Shown here in pieces: positions 1-12,286 of a stretch of 64,000 bases of DNA. Position numbers and translations under genes: made by a program. This DNA is from an uncultured Bacteroidota bacterium (lineage in GTDB: Bacteria; Bacteroidota; Bacteroidia; Bacteroidales; F082), in the NCBI GenBank assembly GCA_937912115.1, contig CALDOI010000143.1:1-64000 (forward strand). Direction: 5' to 3'. Each line of letters opens with the position of its first letter. The first letter of the stretch is position 1. The notes under the pieces are model-generated. The model was not told where the DNA came from and ran no database searches. It saw nothing but the letters and a program-made list of their open reading frames with translations.

Positions 1-48
1 TACAGCTTAAATATTAGTTTCCTAATTATTATCTAAAAATAATGAATA

Positions 49-1512
49 ATGGCAAATAAAAAAAACATGAACGGTAATTATGAAGACTCGTTAAATAATT
101 GGGCGAGGCAAGAAATGATTGCCAATGAATTCATTAGCGTATTGTCGAAGTTGTTTTACAACAAGTCAATCGAACTGGTTCTTTTCCGCAGCCAGCTTAT
201 CGACCGTAGTGCAAGTTTAATATTGTACAGGCATTCATATGCAGAAAATATTGTCAATAAACAGCTTGATATTAAGGATTCGCTTAAACTTGCAAAGGCA
301 ATACTTCATTGTGATGTTAAACCTTCAAAAATAGATATTGGCAAACTAAGTGGAGAATGGGACTTGGAAAAAAAGAATTTTGTAGATGCCGAAGACTTCA
401 TTAAGGTAAAGCTTAAGAATTTTATTGATTCGGAAACGAAATCAAAACAACCTGTTGATGTTGTCCTTTACGGATTTGGCCGAATTGGCAGATTATTAGC
501 TCGCGAACTTATTATACAAGGAAATGGGCATCAACTGAGAGTTAGAGCCATTGTTACCAGAGGAAATAGCGATGAGGAGATTGCAAAGCGTGCATCCCTG
601 CTACGCCACGATTCAGTTCATGGCCCTTTCAGAGGTGTTGCTATTGAAAATTATGACGATAAAACCATCTATATAAATGGCCATAAAGTTCTTATGTTGG
701 CTGCCAATAATCCTGAAGACTTGGATTACACCCAATATGGTATTAACAATGCAGTTTTGATTGACAATACCGGAATTTATAGAGATCGTGCCGGATTGAG
801 CAGACACCTGAATGCTAAAGGAATATCGAAGGTACTACTAACTGCACCTGGAAAGGATGATATACCTAATATTGTTTTTGGTGTAAATGATAAAGAGGTT
901 GATTATTTAAAAGAAACTATATTCTCTGCTGCATCATGTACAACTAACGCAGCAGCACCGGTACTATCAGTTCTTGAAAAAAAATATGGTATAGCCCAAG
1001 GCCACCTTGAAACTGTGCATTCGTATACAAACGATCAGAATCTGCTGGATAATATGCACAAGAAAACCAGGCGTGGAAGATCTGCACCATTAAATCTGGT
1101 GATTACCGAAACTGGTGCTGCGAAAGCTGTAACTAAAATTGTACCTAGCTTACTGGGTAAATTAACAGGAAATGCTATTCGTGTTCCTACTCCAAATGTA
1201 TCATTGGTAATTCTCAAATTAACCCTTAACAAAGAAACCAGTGTTGAAGAAGTCAACGACCTAATGCGTCAAACTTCACTTTCGGGCGATTTGGTTGCTC
1301 AGGTAAAATATTCCACATCTGCTGATGCTGTATCATCAGATTTTATGAGTGAGCCGGCTACCTCTGTGTATGATAGTAATGCTACCATTGTTTCGCCAAA
1401 CAAAAAAGGACTTGTTGCTTATATTTGGTACGACAACGAATTTGGGTATGCACTTCAGGTAATCCGTGTTGCAAAAAATATGGCTGGTGTAAAACGACCT
1501 ACTTATTATTAA
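49..1512 (+). CDS. gap: glyceraldehyde-3-phosphate dehydrogenase, long form with N-terminal extension
   Basis: GFGRIGR nucleotide-binding motif, SAASCTTNAAAPVL catalytic Cys motif, WYDNEFGY C-terminal motif; about 135 aa precede the Rossmann fold. Confidence 0.95.
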   Translation: MANKKNMNGNYEDSLNNWARQEMIANEFISVLSKLFYNKSIELVLFRSQLIDRSASLILYRHSYAENIVNKQLDIKDSLKLAKAILHCDVKPSKIDIGKLSGEWDLEKKNFVDAEDFIKVKLKNFIDSETKSKQPVDVVLYGFGRIGRLLARELIIQGNGHQLRVRAIVTRGNSDEEIAKRASLLRHDSVHGPFRGVAIENYDDKTIYINGHKVLMLAANNPEDLDYTQYGINNAVLIDNTGIYRDRAGLSRHLNAKGISKVLLTAPGKDDIPNIVFGVNDKEVDYLKETIFSAASCTTNAAAPVLSVLEKKYGIAQGHLETVHSYTNDQNLLDNMHKKTRRGRSAPLNLVITETGAAKAVTKIVPSLLGKLTGNAIRVPTPNVSLVILKLTLNKETSVEEVNDLMRQTSLSGDLVAQVKYSTSADAVSSDFMSEPATSVYDSNATIVSPNKKGLVAYIWYDNEFGYALQVIRVAKNMAGVKRPTYY

Positions 1513-1560
1513 TAAACAAAGCAATAAAGATTGACTTGAGTAATTATTGAATGGCTATAA

Positions 1561-3793
<2,233 letters not shown>

Positions 3794-3906
3794 TTATGAG
3801 CATTTATTGAAACTAGTGAATAATATGTAAACAAAGCGTATTATTATATCCATTGAAACATTTTTTGCAAATCATGATATCAGGATGTTCATGCAGCAAA
3901 TTAGCA

Positions 3907-4071
3907 TTACTCTGCTATTGGCTTCTTCTTTCTCCCAGCCTTATGCAAAGCATTATTAAGTATCCATTCTATTTGTCCATTGGTGCTACGAAACTCATCC
4001 TGAGCCCACTTTTCAAGCGCATCCATAACTTCTGGTTGAACGCGCAACACAAATGCTTTCTTATTTCCCAT
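3907..4071 (-). CDS. Arc-type ribbon-helix-helix DNA-binding protein (54 aa)
   Basis: Manual translation MGNKKAFVLRVQPEVMDALEKWAQDEFRSTNGQIEWILNNALHKAGRKKKPIAE; Arc/RHH pattern (beta strand FVLRVQPEV, helix MDALEKWAQDEF, NGQIEWILNNAL). ATG lies 1 nt after the stop of the upstream CDS; below the ORF-track size cut-off. Confidence 0.85.
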   Translation of the reverse strand: MGNKKAFVLRVQPEVMDALEKWAQDEFRSTNGQIEWILNNALHKAGRKKKPIAE

Positions 4072-4072
4072 C

Positions 4073-4603
4073 TTAACTATTCTCCATCATTTTTTTCATC
4101 GCACGTAAAAGTGCACCATCTCTTTGCGTCCCTATAAGTAACTTTCTTCCATTTTTTAAATAGAGCTGCAACCCAATATTTCCACTAACGTTAAAAGCTT
4201 TTCCAATGCTTTTCTTTCCTTGTTTAACTCCCCATCCACCGTATTCTTTAATGGGTTTGTACTTTCTTATTTCAAATCTGTCGATATCCTTTCCAAGATA
4301 GATTTTTGGCTTCCTGAAATATGGCCAGAAAGAAATAAAGATAGATTGATTTGTAACCTGTACAACTAGTTTTGATCCGAACAAAAGATAAACTGAGGCT
4401 ATTAAAATTGCCATAACTAATAAAAATGTAAACAACAATCCTTTGTCCGAAATTGGTTTATCACCCCAAGGTTCGTTTAACACAAACTGACTATACAAGG
4501 CAAATACAAAAATTAGGATAGTACTGGCATAAATCACACCCATGCTCAAATAAAGCCACATTGATCCAAATTTTTGCTCCTCTTTAAAAAATACTTTTCC
4601 CAT
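4073..4603 (-). CDS. membrane protein with two TM segments and a PH-like domain
   Basis: Two hydrophobic segments, then a beta-rich region (KLVVQVTNQSIFISFWPYFRKPKIYLGKDIDRFEIRKY...GLQLYLKNGRKLLIGTQ). Confidence 0.7.
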   Translation of the reverse strand: MGKVFFKEEQKFGSMWLYLSMGVIYASTILIFVFALYSQFVLNEPWGDKPISDKGLLFTFLLVMAILIASVYLLFGSKLVVQVTNQSIFISFWPYFRKPKIYLGKDIDRFEIRKYKPIKEYGGWGVKQGKKSIGKAFNVSGNIGLQLYLKNGRKLLIGTQRDGALLRAMKKMMENS

Positions 4604-4651
4604 AACCCAAACTCACTTAATAAACCATTCACTAATTCAATCACTCACTTA

Positions 4652-5506
4652 TTAAGAATACAACGACCCTGTATTAACAACTGGTGACACATCCTTATCA
4701 GATGTCAACACAACCATTAAATTACTAACCATGGTAGCTTTTCTTTCATCATCAAGATCAATAATATTCTTTTCAGAAAGTTGTTCCAAGGCCATTTCAA
4801 CCATGCTTACAGCTCCTTCTACAATTTTAAATCTGGCAGCAACAATAGCTGTTGCCTGCTGACGCTTAAGCATAGCTCCGGCTATTTCCTGAGCATAAGC
4901 AATATAGTTAATTCTGGCTTCGATAACCTCAATTCCTGCAATTGAAAGGCGCTCCGTAATTTCATCTTCAAGCATCTTATTTACTGCTTCCCCTCCTCCA
5001 CGTAAAGTAATATTGGCATCTTCATCTTCAAAATTATCATACGAATAATGGCCTGCAAGCTTCCTAATTGCAGCTTCACTCTGGATATCTACAAAGTGTA
5101 CATAATCATCCACATCAAAAGCAGCTTTAAATGTATTGTCAACTTTCCAAACCATTACAACCCCTATCATTACAGGGTTACCAATTTTGTCATTTACCTT
5201 AATTGGTTCGCTATCAAGATTTCTGGCACGTAAAGAAATTCTTTTTCGTGTAAAGAATGGATTAACCCACATAAAACCATTTTTCTTAACAGTTCCCTTA
5301 TAAGCACCAAATAGCACCAAAACTTTCGATTCGTTTGGGTTAACAGTCATAAGCCCTGCCATACCAAAAATAGCCAACAAGATAAATACAACCATCCATA
5401 TCATCTTTACAAAAATGATGGCTAGTATAGGCAAAACAATTAATAAAATTATTATTAGAAGGGCAAGGTAACCCGACATTGGTAAAAATTCTAATTCTTT
5501 TTTCAT
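4652..5506 (-). CDS. SPFH/band-7 domain membrane protein
   Basis: N-terminal TM hairpin, NPNESKVLVLFGAYKGTVKKNGFMWVNPFF, ITERLSIAGIEVIEARINYIAYAQEIAGAMLKRQQA. Confidence 0.9.
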   Translation of the reverse strand: MKKELEFLPMSGYLALLIIILLIVLPILAIIFVKMIWMVVFILLAIFGMAGLMTVNPNESKVLVLFGAYKGTVKKNGFMWVNPFFTRKRISLRARNLDSEPIKVNDKIGNPVMIGVVMVWKVDNTFKAAFDVDDYVHFVDIQSEAAIRKLAGHYSYDNFEDEDANITLRGGGEAVNKMLEDEITERLSIAGIEVIEARINYIAYAQEIAGAMLKRQQATAIVAARFKIVEGAVSMVEMALEQLSEKNIIDLDDERKATMVSNLMVVLTSDKDVSPVVNTGSLYS

Positions 5507-5547
5507 TACTTTATTTTTTATATTAATATGATATTATTTTGATATCA

Positions 5548-5555
5548 CAAATGTA
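5548..5555 (-). promoter_or_regulatory. Bacteroidetes -7 element (TACATTTG) of the SPFH operon
   Basis: CAAATGTA on + strand; minus-strand TTG-N20-TACATTTG. Confidence 0.6.
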
Positions 5556-5566
5556 TATCAATTTGC

Positions 5567-5583
5567 AACACTTGTCAAGTGTT
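5567..5583. promoter_or_regulatory. perfect palindrome AACACTTG-T-CAAGTGTT over the predicted -33 box of the SPFH operon
   Basis: 8-bp perfect inverted repeat with 1-nt centre, read directly. Confidence 0.65.
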
Positions 5584-5778
5584 TTTTATACTTATTTTTA
5601 ATTTGATTATAAAAAATATGAAGCCCTTAACAATATAACTTACATACACTCCTGCTATAATGGAAGTTATCCTCAAAAGTTAGTGGCATACTATTTGTCA
5701 ATGATTTAAGAATTCTGAATATATTTGCAAACTTGTTTTCCTCACTCAGGAAATAGTATTAATGAAAAATAATATCCC

Positions 5779-7683
5779 ATGAATAAAAACTCAATTATTG
5801 GTTTTATCCTAATTGCGGGAATAATGATTGGCTATACTTATTGGATGGCTCCATCGGAAGAACAGATTGCCAGACAACAATTTGTTGCCGATTCAATTGC
5901 ACAGGTAAATCAGCAGAAGGCTATAGAAATAGCTAAGACAACTAAAATAATAGAGGAAGCACAACAAATTGAAGAAAGTGTTGCCGAAGTTACCCAATCC
6001 CAATCTGAAAATTTCTCTGAATTAAAAAACAAATACGACTTGTTTGCAAATGCAGCATTGGGCGAAGAGCAATTGTATATTATTGAAAATGACTTGATAA
6101 AACTGGAAATTAGTAACAAAGGTGGGGCGATAAAAACAGTTGAATTAAAGAATTATGAAACCTATGATTCTCTACCGGTAATTCTACTAGACCCTGAAAC
6201 ATCTAAGTTTGGATTATCATTTTTCTCCAATAATAGGATTATAAATACCGAGAATTTCTTTTTTACTCCGAGTGAATTTGTTACAAAACACATGGTTGTA
6301 GAAGGATCCAATTCCTTGAGTTTTAGCATGAGATTATACACGGGCTCTGAAGAAGGTGTTGTTAACACAAATAGATATATTGAATACCTATATAATATAA
6401 GTGGTGATAACTACATGTTCGATTTCACAATTAATATTGTGGGCATGGATGGCGCTATTTCGGCAAACTCAAGCTTTGTTGATCTTAACTGGTATGCCGA
6501 TTTACGTCAACAGGAAAAAACAACAGATCCTTTTAATGGATCAACAATATATTATAAGTACTTTCAGGATGAAGTTGATTACATGGACGAAACTGATGAT
6601 GATGAAGAACAAATAACAACCAAGTTAAAATGGGTTTCTTATAAACAACGTTTCTTTACATCTACATTAATTGCCAAAGATGCATTTGATAGTGGGAAGC
6701 TCAAAGTATATGAAAAAGAAAATCCTGGTTCTGACAGATACCTTAAAACAATGGAATCCGATTTCGAGCTTCCAATAAATCTAAAAGGTACAACAAGCAT
6801 TCCATTATCCTTTTATTTTGGGCCGAATAAATTTTATACTCTAAAAGGATATGATCTTGGGCTAGAGCGTCAAATACCAATTGGCTGGGGATTCTTCCTC
6901 CTAGCATGGATAAATGAATTTATCGTAATACCAACTTTCGATTGGCTTGGTGGATATGGATGGAATTATGGAATAGTAATACTTGTTTTAACATTAATGC
7001 TTAAAGCTTTACTCTTTCCCATTGCCTACAAAACATATTATTCATCTGCAAAGATGAGGGTATTGAAGCCGGAAATTGATGAGCTTGGAAAAAAATTCCC
7101 TAAAAAGGAAGATGCGATGAAGAAGCAACAGGCAGTTATGTCGTTGTACAAAAAGGCTGGGGCAAATCCCGCAGCCGGTTGTGTACCAATGCTGCTTCAG
7201 ATGCCTATTCTGTTTGCAATGTTCAGGTTCTTCCCTGCATCAATTGAGCTACGTCAGCAACCATTTTTATGGGCAACCGACTTATCAAGTTACGACTCAA
7301 TTGCAACTCTACCCTGGGATATACCTTATTATGGCGATCATGTAAGTTTGTTCACATTATTAATGACTGTTTCAACAATAATGTACACATATATGAACAA
7401 CCAAATGATGGCATCTCAGTCGACCCAAATGCCTGGAATGAAAACAATGATGTACATTATGCCTGTTATGTTCCTTGGAATTTTTAACGGTTACGCTTCC
7501 GGATTAAGTTATTATTACTTCCTTGCAAACATATTTACATTTGCTCAGATGTTTGTTTTCAGATATGCAATTAATGAAGATAAATTACGCGCTAAGATTG
7601 AACTGAATAAGAAGAAACCGGCAAAGAAGAAATCTGCATTCCAAAAACGACTGGAAGAAGCAGCTAAACAAAAACGCAAATAA
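5779..7683 (+). CDS. yidC: membrane protein insertase YidC
   Basis: N-terminal TM plus periplasmic domain, WNYGIVILVLTLMLKALLFPIAYKTYYSSAKMRVLKPEI, C-terminal Lys-rich tail. Confidence 0.97.
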   Translation: MNKNSIIGFILIAGIMIGYTYWMAPSEEQIARQQFVADSIAQVNQQKAIEIAKTTKIIEEAQQIEESVAEVTQSQSENFSELKNKYDLFANAALGEEQLYIIENDLIKLEISNKGGAIKTVELKNYETYDSLPVILLDPETSKFGLSFFSNNRIINTENFFFTPSEFVTKHMVVEGSNSLSFSMRLYTGSEEGVVNTNRYIEYLYNISGDNYMFDFTINIVGMDGAISANSSFVDLNWYADLRQQEKTTDPFNGSTIYYKYFQDEVDYMDETDDDEEQITTKLKWVSYKQRFFTSTLIAKDAFDSGKLKVYEKENPGSDRYLKTMESDFELPINLKGTTSIPLSFYFGPNKFYTLKGYDLGLERQIPIGWGFFLLAWINEFIVIPTFDWLGGYGWNYGIVILVLTLMLKALLFPIAYKTYYSSAKMRVLKPEIDELGKKFPKKEDAMKKQQAVMSLYKKAGANPAAGCVPMLLQMPILFAMFRFFPASIELRQQPFLWATDLSSYDSIATLPWDIPYYGDHVSLFTLLMTVSTIMYTYMNNQMMASQSTQMPGMKTMMYIMPVMFLGIFNGYASGLSYYYFLANIFTFAQMFVFRYAINEDKLRAKIELNKKKPAKKKSAFQKRLEEAAKQKRK

Positions 7684-7715
7684 GGACAATACAACCTATT
7701 TAATAATCTTGGCAA

Positions 7716-10127
7716 ATGAGTTTAAGAAAGTTTGTGATATTAACATCTCTGATGTTGTTAATCTCTATCAATTCAATATCACAAAATATATTTGTATATA
7801 ATCAACAAACCGGCAATCCGATACCTGATGTGGTTATTTTTAATGATGACCAAACTCAAACGGGATTAACAAATAAAGTTGGGATTGTAAGCATAAGTAA
7901 CTTTTCTGAAGATGATGACATCATTTTTCAGCACCCATCTTTCAATTCTATTTCCTTTAAAAAGGAAACTATAGAAATACTGAAGTTCAAGGTACCCCTT
8001 AACGAGAAACTTATTAAGCTTGATGAAGTTATTGTATCGGCTAGTAAATGGGAAACAAAGACAAATGAAATCCCCAACAAGATTGAACAGATTAAGCGTA
8101 AGGACATTATCTTTAATAATCCTGCTACCTCGGCTGATATGATTGCGTCCGGTAATCAGGTTTATGTTCAAAAAAGCCAGCTTGGTGGTGGAAGTCCTAT
8201 GATTAGAGGTTTTGCAGCAAATAAAATATTATTTGTTGTTGATGGCATTAGAATGAATAATGCTATTTACCGTAGTGGAAATTTACAAAATGTGCTTCAG
8301 GCAGATGTAAATAGTATTGAAAATGCTGAAATTATATTTGGTCCCGGTACAAATATCTACGGAAGTGATGCCCTTGGTGGAGTAATAGATTTTCACACCA
8401 TGAAACCAAAATTTACGGATAGTAAAAAGTTTGTAGGGTCAGGTACTGCATTGGCTCGTATGGCATCAGCCGATTTTGAAAGAACCTTAAATGCAAATCT
8501 AAATATTGCAAACAATAAGTGGGCATTACTCACCAATATCTCATACAGTAAATTCAGCGATTTGCGAATGGGTAGTATGCATAACGATTATTCGCTTCGA
8601 AATAATTATGTGGATGTTATTGACGGAATTGATACTATACTAACAAATTCTGATCCTGAGGTTCAAAAATTTTCAGGGTTCGACCAAATAAGTTTCATGA
8701 CTAAAGTTGCGCACCAATATAGTAAGAATGTTGATTGGGTATATGGCCTATACCTTACCACCACCAGTTCAGTACCCCGGTACGATAGATTATTACAGGA
8801 ATCGGATGGATTATTAAAATATGCTGTTTGGAATTATGAACCACAGCAATGGCTAATGAATAGATTAGCTATAAACTTACATAATAACGCTTCATGGTAC
8901 GACAATGCTGTTTTTACTTTTGGATATCAAAATGTAAAAGAAGGTAGAATCGACAGAAAATACAAGGATGATTGGTTAAGAAAACGTGAGGAGCAAGTAA
9001 ATATTTTTTCATTTAATGCCGATTTCGACAAAACCATGATGAACGGAAATTACCTTTATTATGGGATCGAACTTGTTTACAACGACGTACAATCACAAGG
9101 CATTGAGGAAAATATAGTTACTAAGAAAACCAATCCTGTTTCAAGTCGTTATCCTGATGGAGGAACCGGATTCTTTCAATCAGGCGCTTACCTTAGTTAC
9201 AAAAGGAATTTCGCTAAACTACCACTGACTTTTTTAGCCGGAATGCGATATTCATTTGTTAGTTTAAATTCAAAGTTTAACGACACAACTTTCTACCAGC
9301 TTCCATACAAGAGCATCAACATCAATAATGGAGCAACAACAGGAAGTATTGGTTTAGTTTATCATCCCGGCGAATGGCAATACAATATAAACCTATCATC
9401 AGGATTTAGGGCTCCAAATTTAGATGATGTTGCAAAAATATTTGATTCTGAACCTGGCAATGTTGTCGTACCAAATAAAAATCTTAAACCTGAGTATTTA
9501 TACAATCTCGACATTGGTGTAAATCGTAGATTCGGTGATCTCGCAAAAATTGAATTATCAGCATTTTACTCATACCTGGTAGATGCAATGGTTAGAAGAG
9601 ATTTTACTCTAAACGGTAAAGACTCTATTTATTATGATGGTGAATTAAGTAAAATACAGGCAATTGTTAACACCGGAAGCGCTACAATTTATGGAGCAAG
9701 TTTGATTTTTGATATTAAGGTATTTGAAAATCTGGCATTTAATAATGTTATTACGATTATTGAAGGAAAAGACAATACCGGAGATGCTATACGTCATGCC
9801 CCCCCACTATACGGAAGTACCAACCTAACATTTGAGAAGGGCAAGCTAAAATTAGCACTTGGTGTAGATTATAATGCCGAAATGAGTTATAACGAATTAG
9901 CATCCAGCGAACTCGACAAGGCCTATCTATATGCCAAAGATGCAAATGGAAATCCGTATTCTCCGGGTTGGTGGACCTTAAATTTTAAGGGAAGTTATGC
10001 ATTTAGCCCAAAGTTTTTTGCAACATTTGGTGTTGCTAACATAATGGATTACAGATACCGAACCTATTCTTCAGGAATAACCGCACCGGGAAGAAATTTT
10101 AGTATTGCCTTTAGATATACTTTCTAA
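7716..10127 (+). CDS. TonB-dependent receptor with carboxypeptidase-regulatory-like N-terminal domain
   Basis: Signal peptide, plug domain (GGGSPMIRGFAANKILFVVDGIRMNNAIYRSGNLQNV), beta-barrel ending in aromatic FSIAFRYTF. Confidence 0.93.
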   Translation: MSLRKFVILTSLMLLISINSISQNIFVYNQQTGNPIPDVVIFNDDQTQTGLTNKVGIVSISNFSEDDDIIFQHPSFNSISFKKETIEILKFKVPLNEKLIKLDEVIVSASKWETKTNEIPNKIEQIKRKDIIFNNPATSADMIASGNQVYVQKSQLGGGSPMIRGFAANKILFVVDGIRMNNAIYRSGNLQNVLQADVNSIENAEIIFGPGTNIYGSDALGGVIDFHTMKPKFTDSKKFVGSGTALARMASADFERTLNANLNIANNKWALLTNISYSKFSDLRMGSMHNDYSLRNNYVDVIDGIDTILTNSDPEVQKFSGFDQISFMTKVAHQYSKNVDWVYGLYLTTTSSVPRYDRLLQESDGLLKYAVWNYEPQQWLMNRLAINLHNNASWYDNAVFTFGYQNVKEGRIDRKYKDDWLRKREEQVNIFSFNADFDKTMMNGNYLYYGIELVYNDVQSQGIEENIVTKKTNPVSSRYPDGGTGFFQSGAYLSYKRNFAKLPLTFLAGMRYSFVSLNSKFNDTTFYQLPYKSININNGATTGSIGLVYHPGEWQYNINLSSGFRAPNLDDVAKIFDSEPGNVVVPNKNLKPEYLYNLDIGVNRRFGDLAKIELSAFYSYLVDAMVRRDFTLNGKDSIYYDGELSKIQAIVNTGSATIYGASLIFDIKVFENLAFNNVITIIEGKDNTGDAIRHAPPLYGSTNLTFEKGKLKLALGVDYNAEMSYNELASSELDKAYLYAKDANGNPYSPGWWTLNFKGSYAFSPKFFATFGVANIMDYRYRTYSSGITAPGRNFSIAFRYTF

Positions 10128-10540
10128 AGTGATTCTTTGTTAAGATAATCGGCAAGAGTACGCGACTCTAAATAATCCTTGAAGTTTTTTGTCATATCCA
10201 TGGTAAGATCGTCAAAAACACATTTTCCAAACGGGCAGGTCGCTTTATTTAAAGGGCATTTGGAAACCACAATCTTACCCTCGATTGATTCATAAAGCTG
10301 AAGTAATGTTATATTTTCAGGCTTGTCAATTAAATAAAATCCTCCCGACGGCCCTCGTGTTGAGCCCAAAAAACCATCTTTAACAAGTTTTTGAAGAACC
10401 TTAGCTATGTGAAATTTAGAGCTTCCGGTGGTATTGGCAATAAAATTCACATTCACATGCCTGCCTTCTTCCTTTGTAATTAGCACAGCGCTGTGTAAAG
10501 CTATTGTAACAGCCTCGGTTATATTAACAATTTTAGCCAT
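10124..10540 (-). CDS. Rrf2-family transcriptional regulator with predicted Fe-S cysteines
   Basis: wHTH (VNFIANTTGSSKFHIAKVLQKLVKDGFLGSTRGPSGGFYL) and SKCPLNKATCPFGKC cysteine motif. Confidence 0.92.
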   Translation of the reverse strand: MAKIVNITEAVTIALHSAVLITKEEGRHVNVNFIANTTGSSKFHIAKVLQKLVKDGFLGSTRGPSGGFYLIDKPENITLLQLYESIEGKIVVSKCPLNKATCPFGKCVFDDLTMDMTKNFKDYLESRTLADYLNKESL

Positions 10541-10564
10541 TCAACTATCAAGGTATTTAATTGC

Positions 10565-10572
10565 CAAAATTA
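10565..10572 (-). promoter_or_regulatory. Bacteroidetes -7 element (TAATTTTG) for the Rrf2 gene
   Basis: CAAAATTA on + strand. Confidence 0.4.
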
Positions 10573-10665
10573 CGTTTATAATTATAAATACCTATTAAGA
10601 GTTGAAATATAAAAAGTACTAACAAATCAAAAAAATATTTACTATATACATATCAATTTTTTTAC

Positions 10666-10673
10666 TACATTTG
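10666..10673 (+). promoter_or_regulatory. Bacteroidetes -7 element (TACATTTG) for the GATase lipoprotein
   Basis: TAnnTTTG 20 nt before ATG 10694. Confidence 0.55.
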
Positions 10674-10693
10674 AGACTCCCAAATGCAAAAAA

Positions 10694-12226
10694 ATGAGAT
10701 TAACCAGTATTAAAACCGCCCTATTGTTTTTAACAATGTGTGTTCTTTCTTCATGCAATTACTTACCACAAAACAATGTAATATTACATATTACACCTCC
10801 TAAACTAAATAATAACCCATCATACGATGTAATATGCACAAATAGCCAACCACTGCTTACATTCTATAATGCAAGTGGCGGGGTGGGAAATATAATGTAT
10901 TCAATTCAAATAGCAACTGATAGTAATTTTGATGATATTATCATTGAATATACCAATGTTTATCAGAGATCGGAATATATTACTTCCAAACTTATTGATA
11001 AGGATAACAAATTAACCTCTGATAAACAATACTATTATTGGAGAGTTAAGGCAATTGATTCGAAGCAAAACGAAAGCGATTGGGCTGCGTCAAGGTTCTA
11101 TCTGGATACCACTTCAGATGACAGTTTTATGAACCTGATAAGAATAGACGTAAAATCGGTAACTGTATCTGACGGGGCAAATTCCAAAAATATCTGCGAC
11201 ATTACTGATATTGGCAACACAACACATTGGGAACCGCCTCCTCCAGGCGACACCATTCATTGGGTTAAATTTGAGTTAGCCAATCAGGCTGAAATTAGCA
11301 GGATTTGGATGCTTTCAAACCCCGATGGAAAAGAAGGCTGGCTAACTAATTTTTATTGGATGAGCAGCTTAGATGGGAATATCTGGTCAGTTATTGATGA
11401 CACAGAAATAACCAACAATGATACCTACCGTAATATTATTGATTTTCAGCCCAATATGGCTAAATATCTAAAACTGGTTATTAAAGATTATTATGGCTAT
11501 GCTCCCCAATTATTTACAACAATCTTTTATTCTCAAGGGATTCCACCACCCCCGGTTGTACCTAACGAAGATTATGTCCTGATAATAGGTGATCAGCTAA
11601 ACGGTTTTACTTTTACCGAACTGGCAAAGCACATCGAAAACCTCGACCTGAACCTTAAAACAGTAACTGTACCACATTACTTGATTTCCCTTGAAATTCT
11701 TGAGTCATTATCCCCACAACCTGTAGCAATCGTTTTTAGTGGTAATAATGCAAATTACCCAAATCTGCCCATGTATGAATTTAATGGAGGATTTGAAATT
11801 GTACGAAAAAGTGACATACCTATACTAGGAATCTGTGCCGGACATCAGTTGGAAGTTATGGCTTATGGATATACATACGCCCATAGTACAGGCTGGTTTG
11901 ATAACACAATTATTGATATTGAAACTGCTAAAATACCCGACTCGATAATAATAGTGGTTGATTCACCGATATTTAAAAATATCCCAAATCCATTTTTTGG
12001 TGTTGAGATACATAGTTGGGCAACCTCAGAAGAAGTATTTCCACTTATAGGGTTTGAGTTATTGGCAAAATCATCATATGTACAAGCTCAAAAAATAAAG
12101 GAACGTATGGTTTTTGGTGAGCAGTTTCATGCAGAAATAGATATAGCGGCCAACCAGGCGAAGCCAATGATTTACAATTTTTTAACAATGGCAATAGAAA
12201 AAAGAAACAGCAATTTGAAAGAATGA
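10694..12226 (+). CDS. lipoprotein with FnIII-like, F5/8 type C-like and class-I glutamine amidotransferase domains
   Basis: Lipobox LSSC; YYYWRVKAIDSKQNESDWA (FnIII-like); IHWVKFELANQAEISRIWM...KYLKLVIKDYYG (discoidin-like); ILGICAGHQLEVMAYGY and GEQFHAEID (GATase Cys, His, Glu). Confidence 0.8.
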   Translation: MRLTSIKTALLFLTMCVLSSCNYLPQNNVILHITPPKLNNNPSYDVICTNSQPLLTFYNASGGVGNIMYSIQIATDSNFDDIIIEYTNVYQRSEYITSKLIDKDNKLTSDKQYYYWRVKAIDSKQNESDWAASRFYLDTTSDDSFMNLIRIDVKSVTVSDGANSKNICDITDIGNTTHWEPPPPGDTIHWVKFELANQAEISRIWMLSNPDGKEGWLTNFYWMSSLDGNIWSVIDDTEITNNDTYRNIIDFQPNMAKYLKLVIKDYYGYAPQLFTTIFYSQGIPPPPVVPNEDYVLIIGDQLNGFTFTELAKHIENLDLNLKTVTVPHYLISLEILESLSPQPVAIVFSGNNANYPNLPMYEFNGGFEIVRKSDIPILGICAGHQLEVMAYGYTYAHSTGWFDNTIIDIETAKIPDSIIIVVDSPIFKNIPNPFFGVEIHSWATSEEVFPLIGFELLAKSSYVQAQKIKERMVFGEQFHAEIDIAANQAKPMIYNFLTMAIEKRNSNLKE

Positions 12227-12286
12227 TAGTTAGTTTAGACAAAATAGAATTTAGCAGTTTTAACTTTAACATTTAAATCAACATTT

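Noticed and set aside
3853-4137. 94-aa + strand ORF in the track
   Set aside because: Antisense to the RHH gene and the end of the PH-like gene; the translation looks random and lacks a supporting promoter or family.
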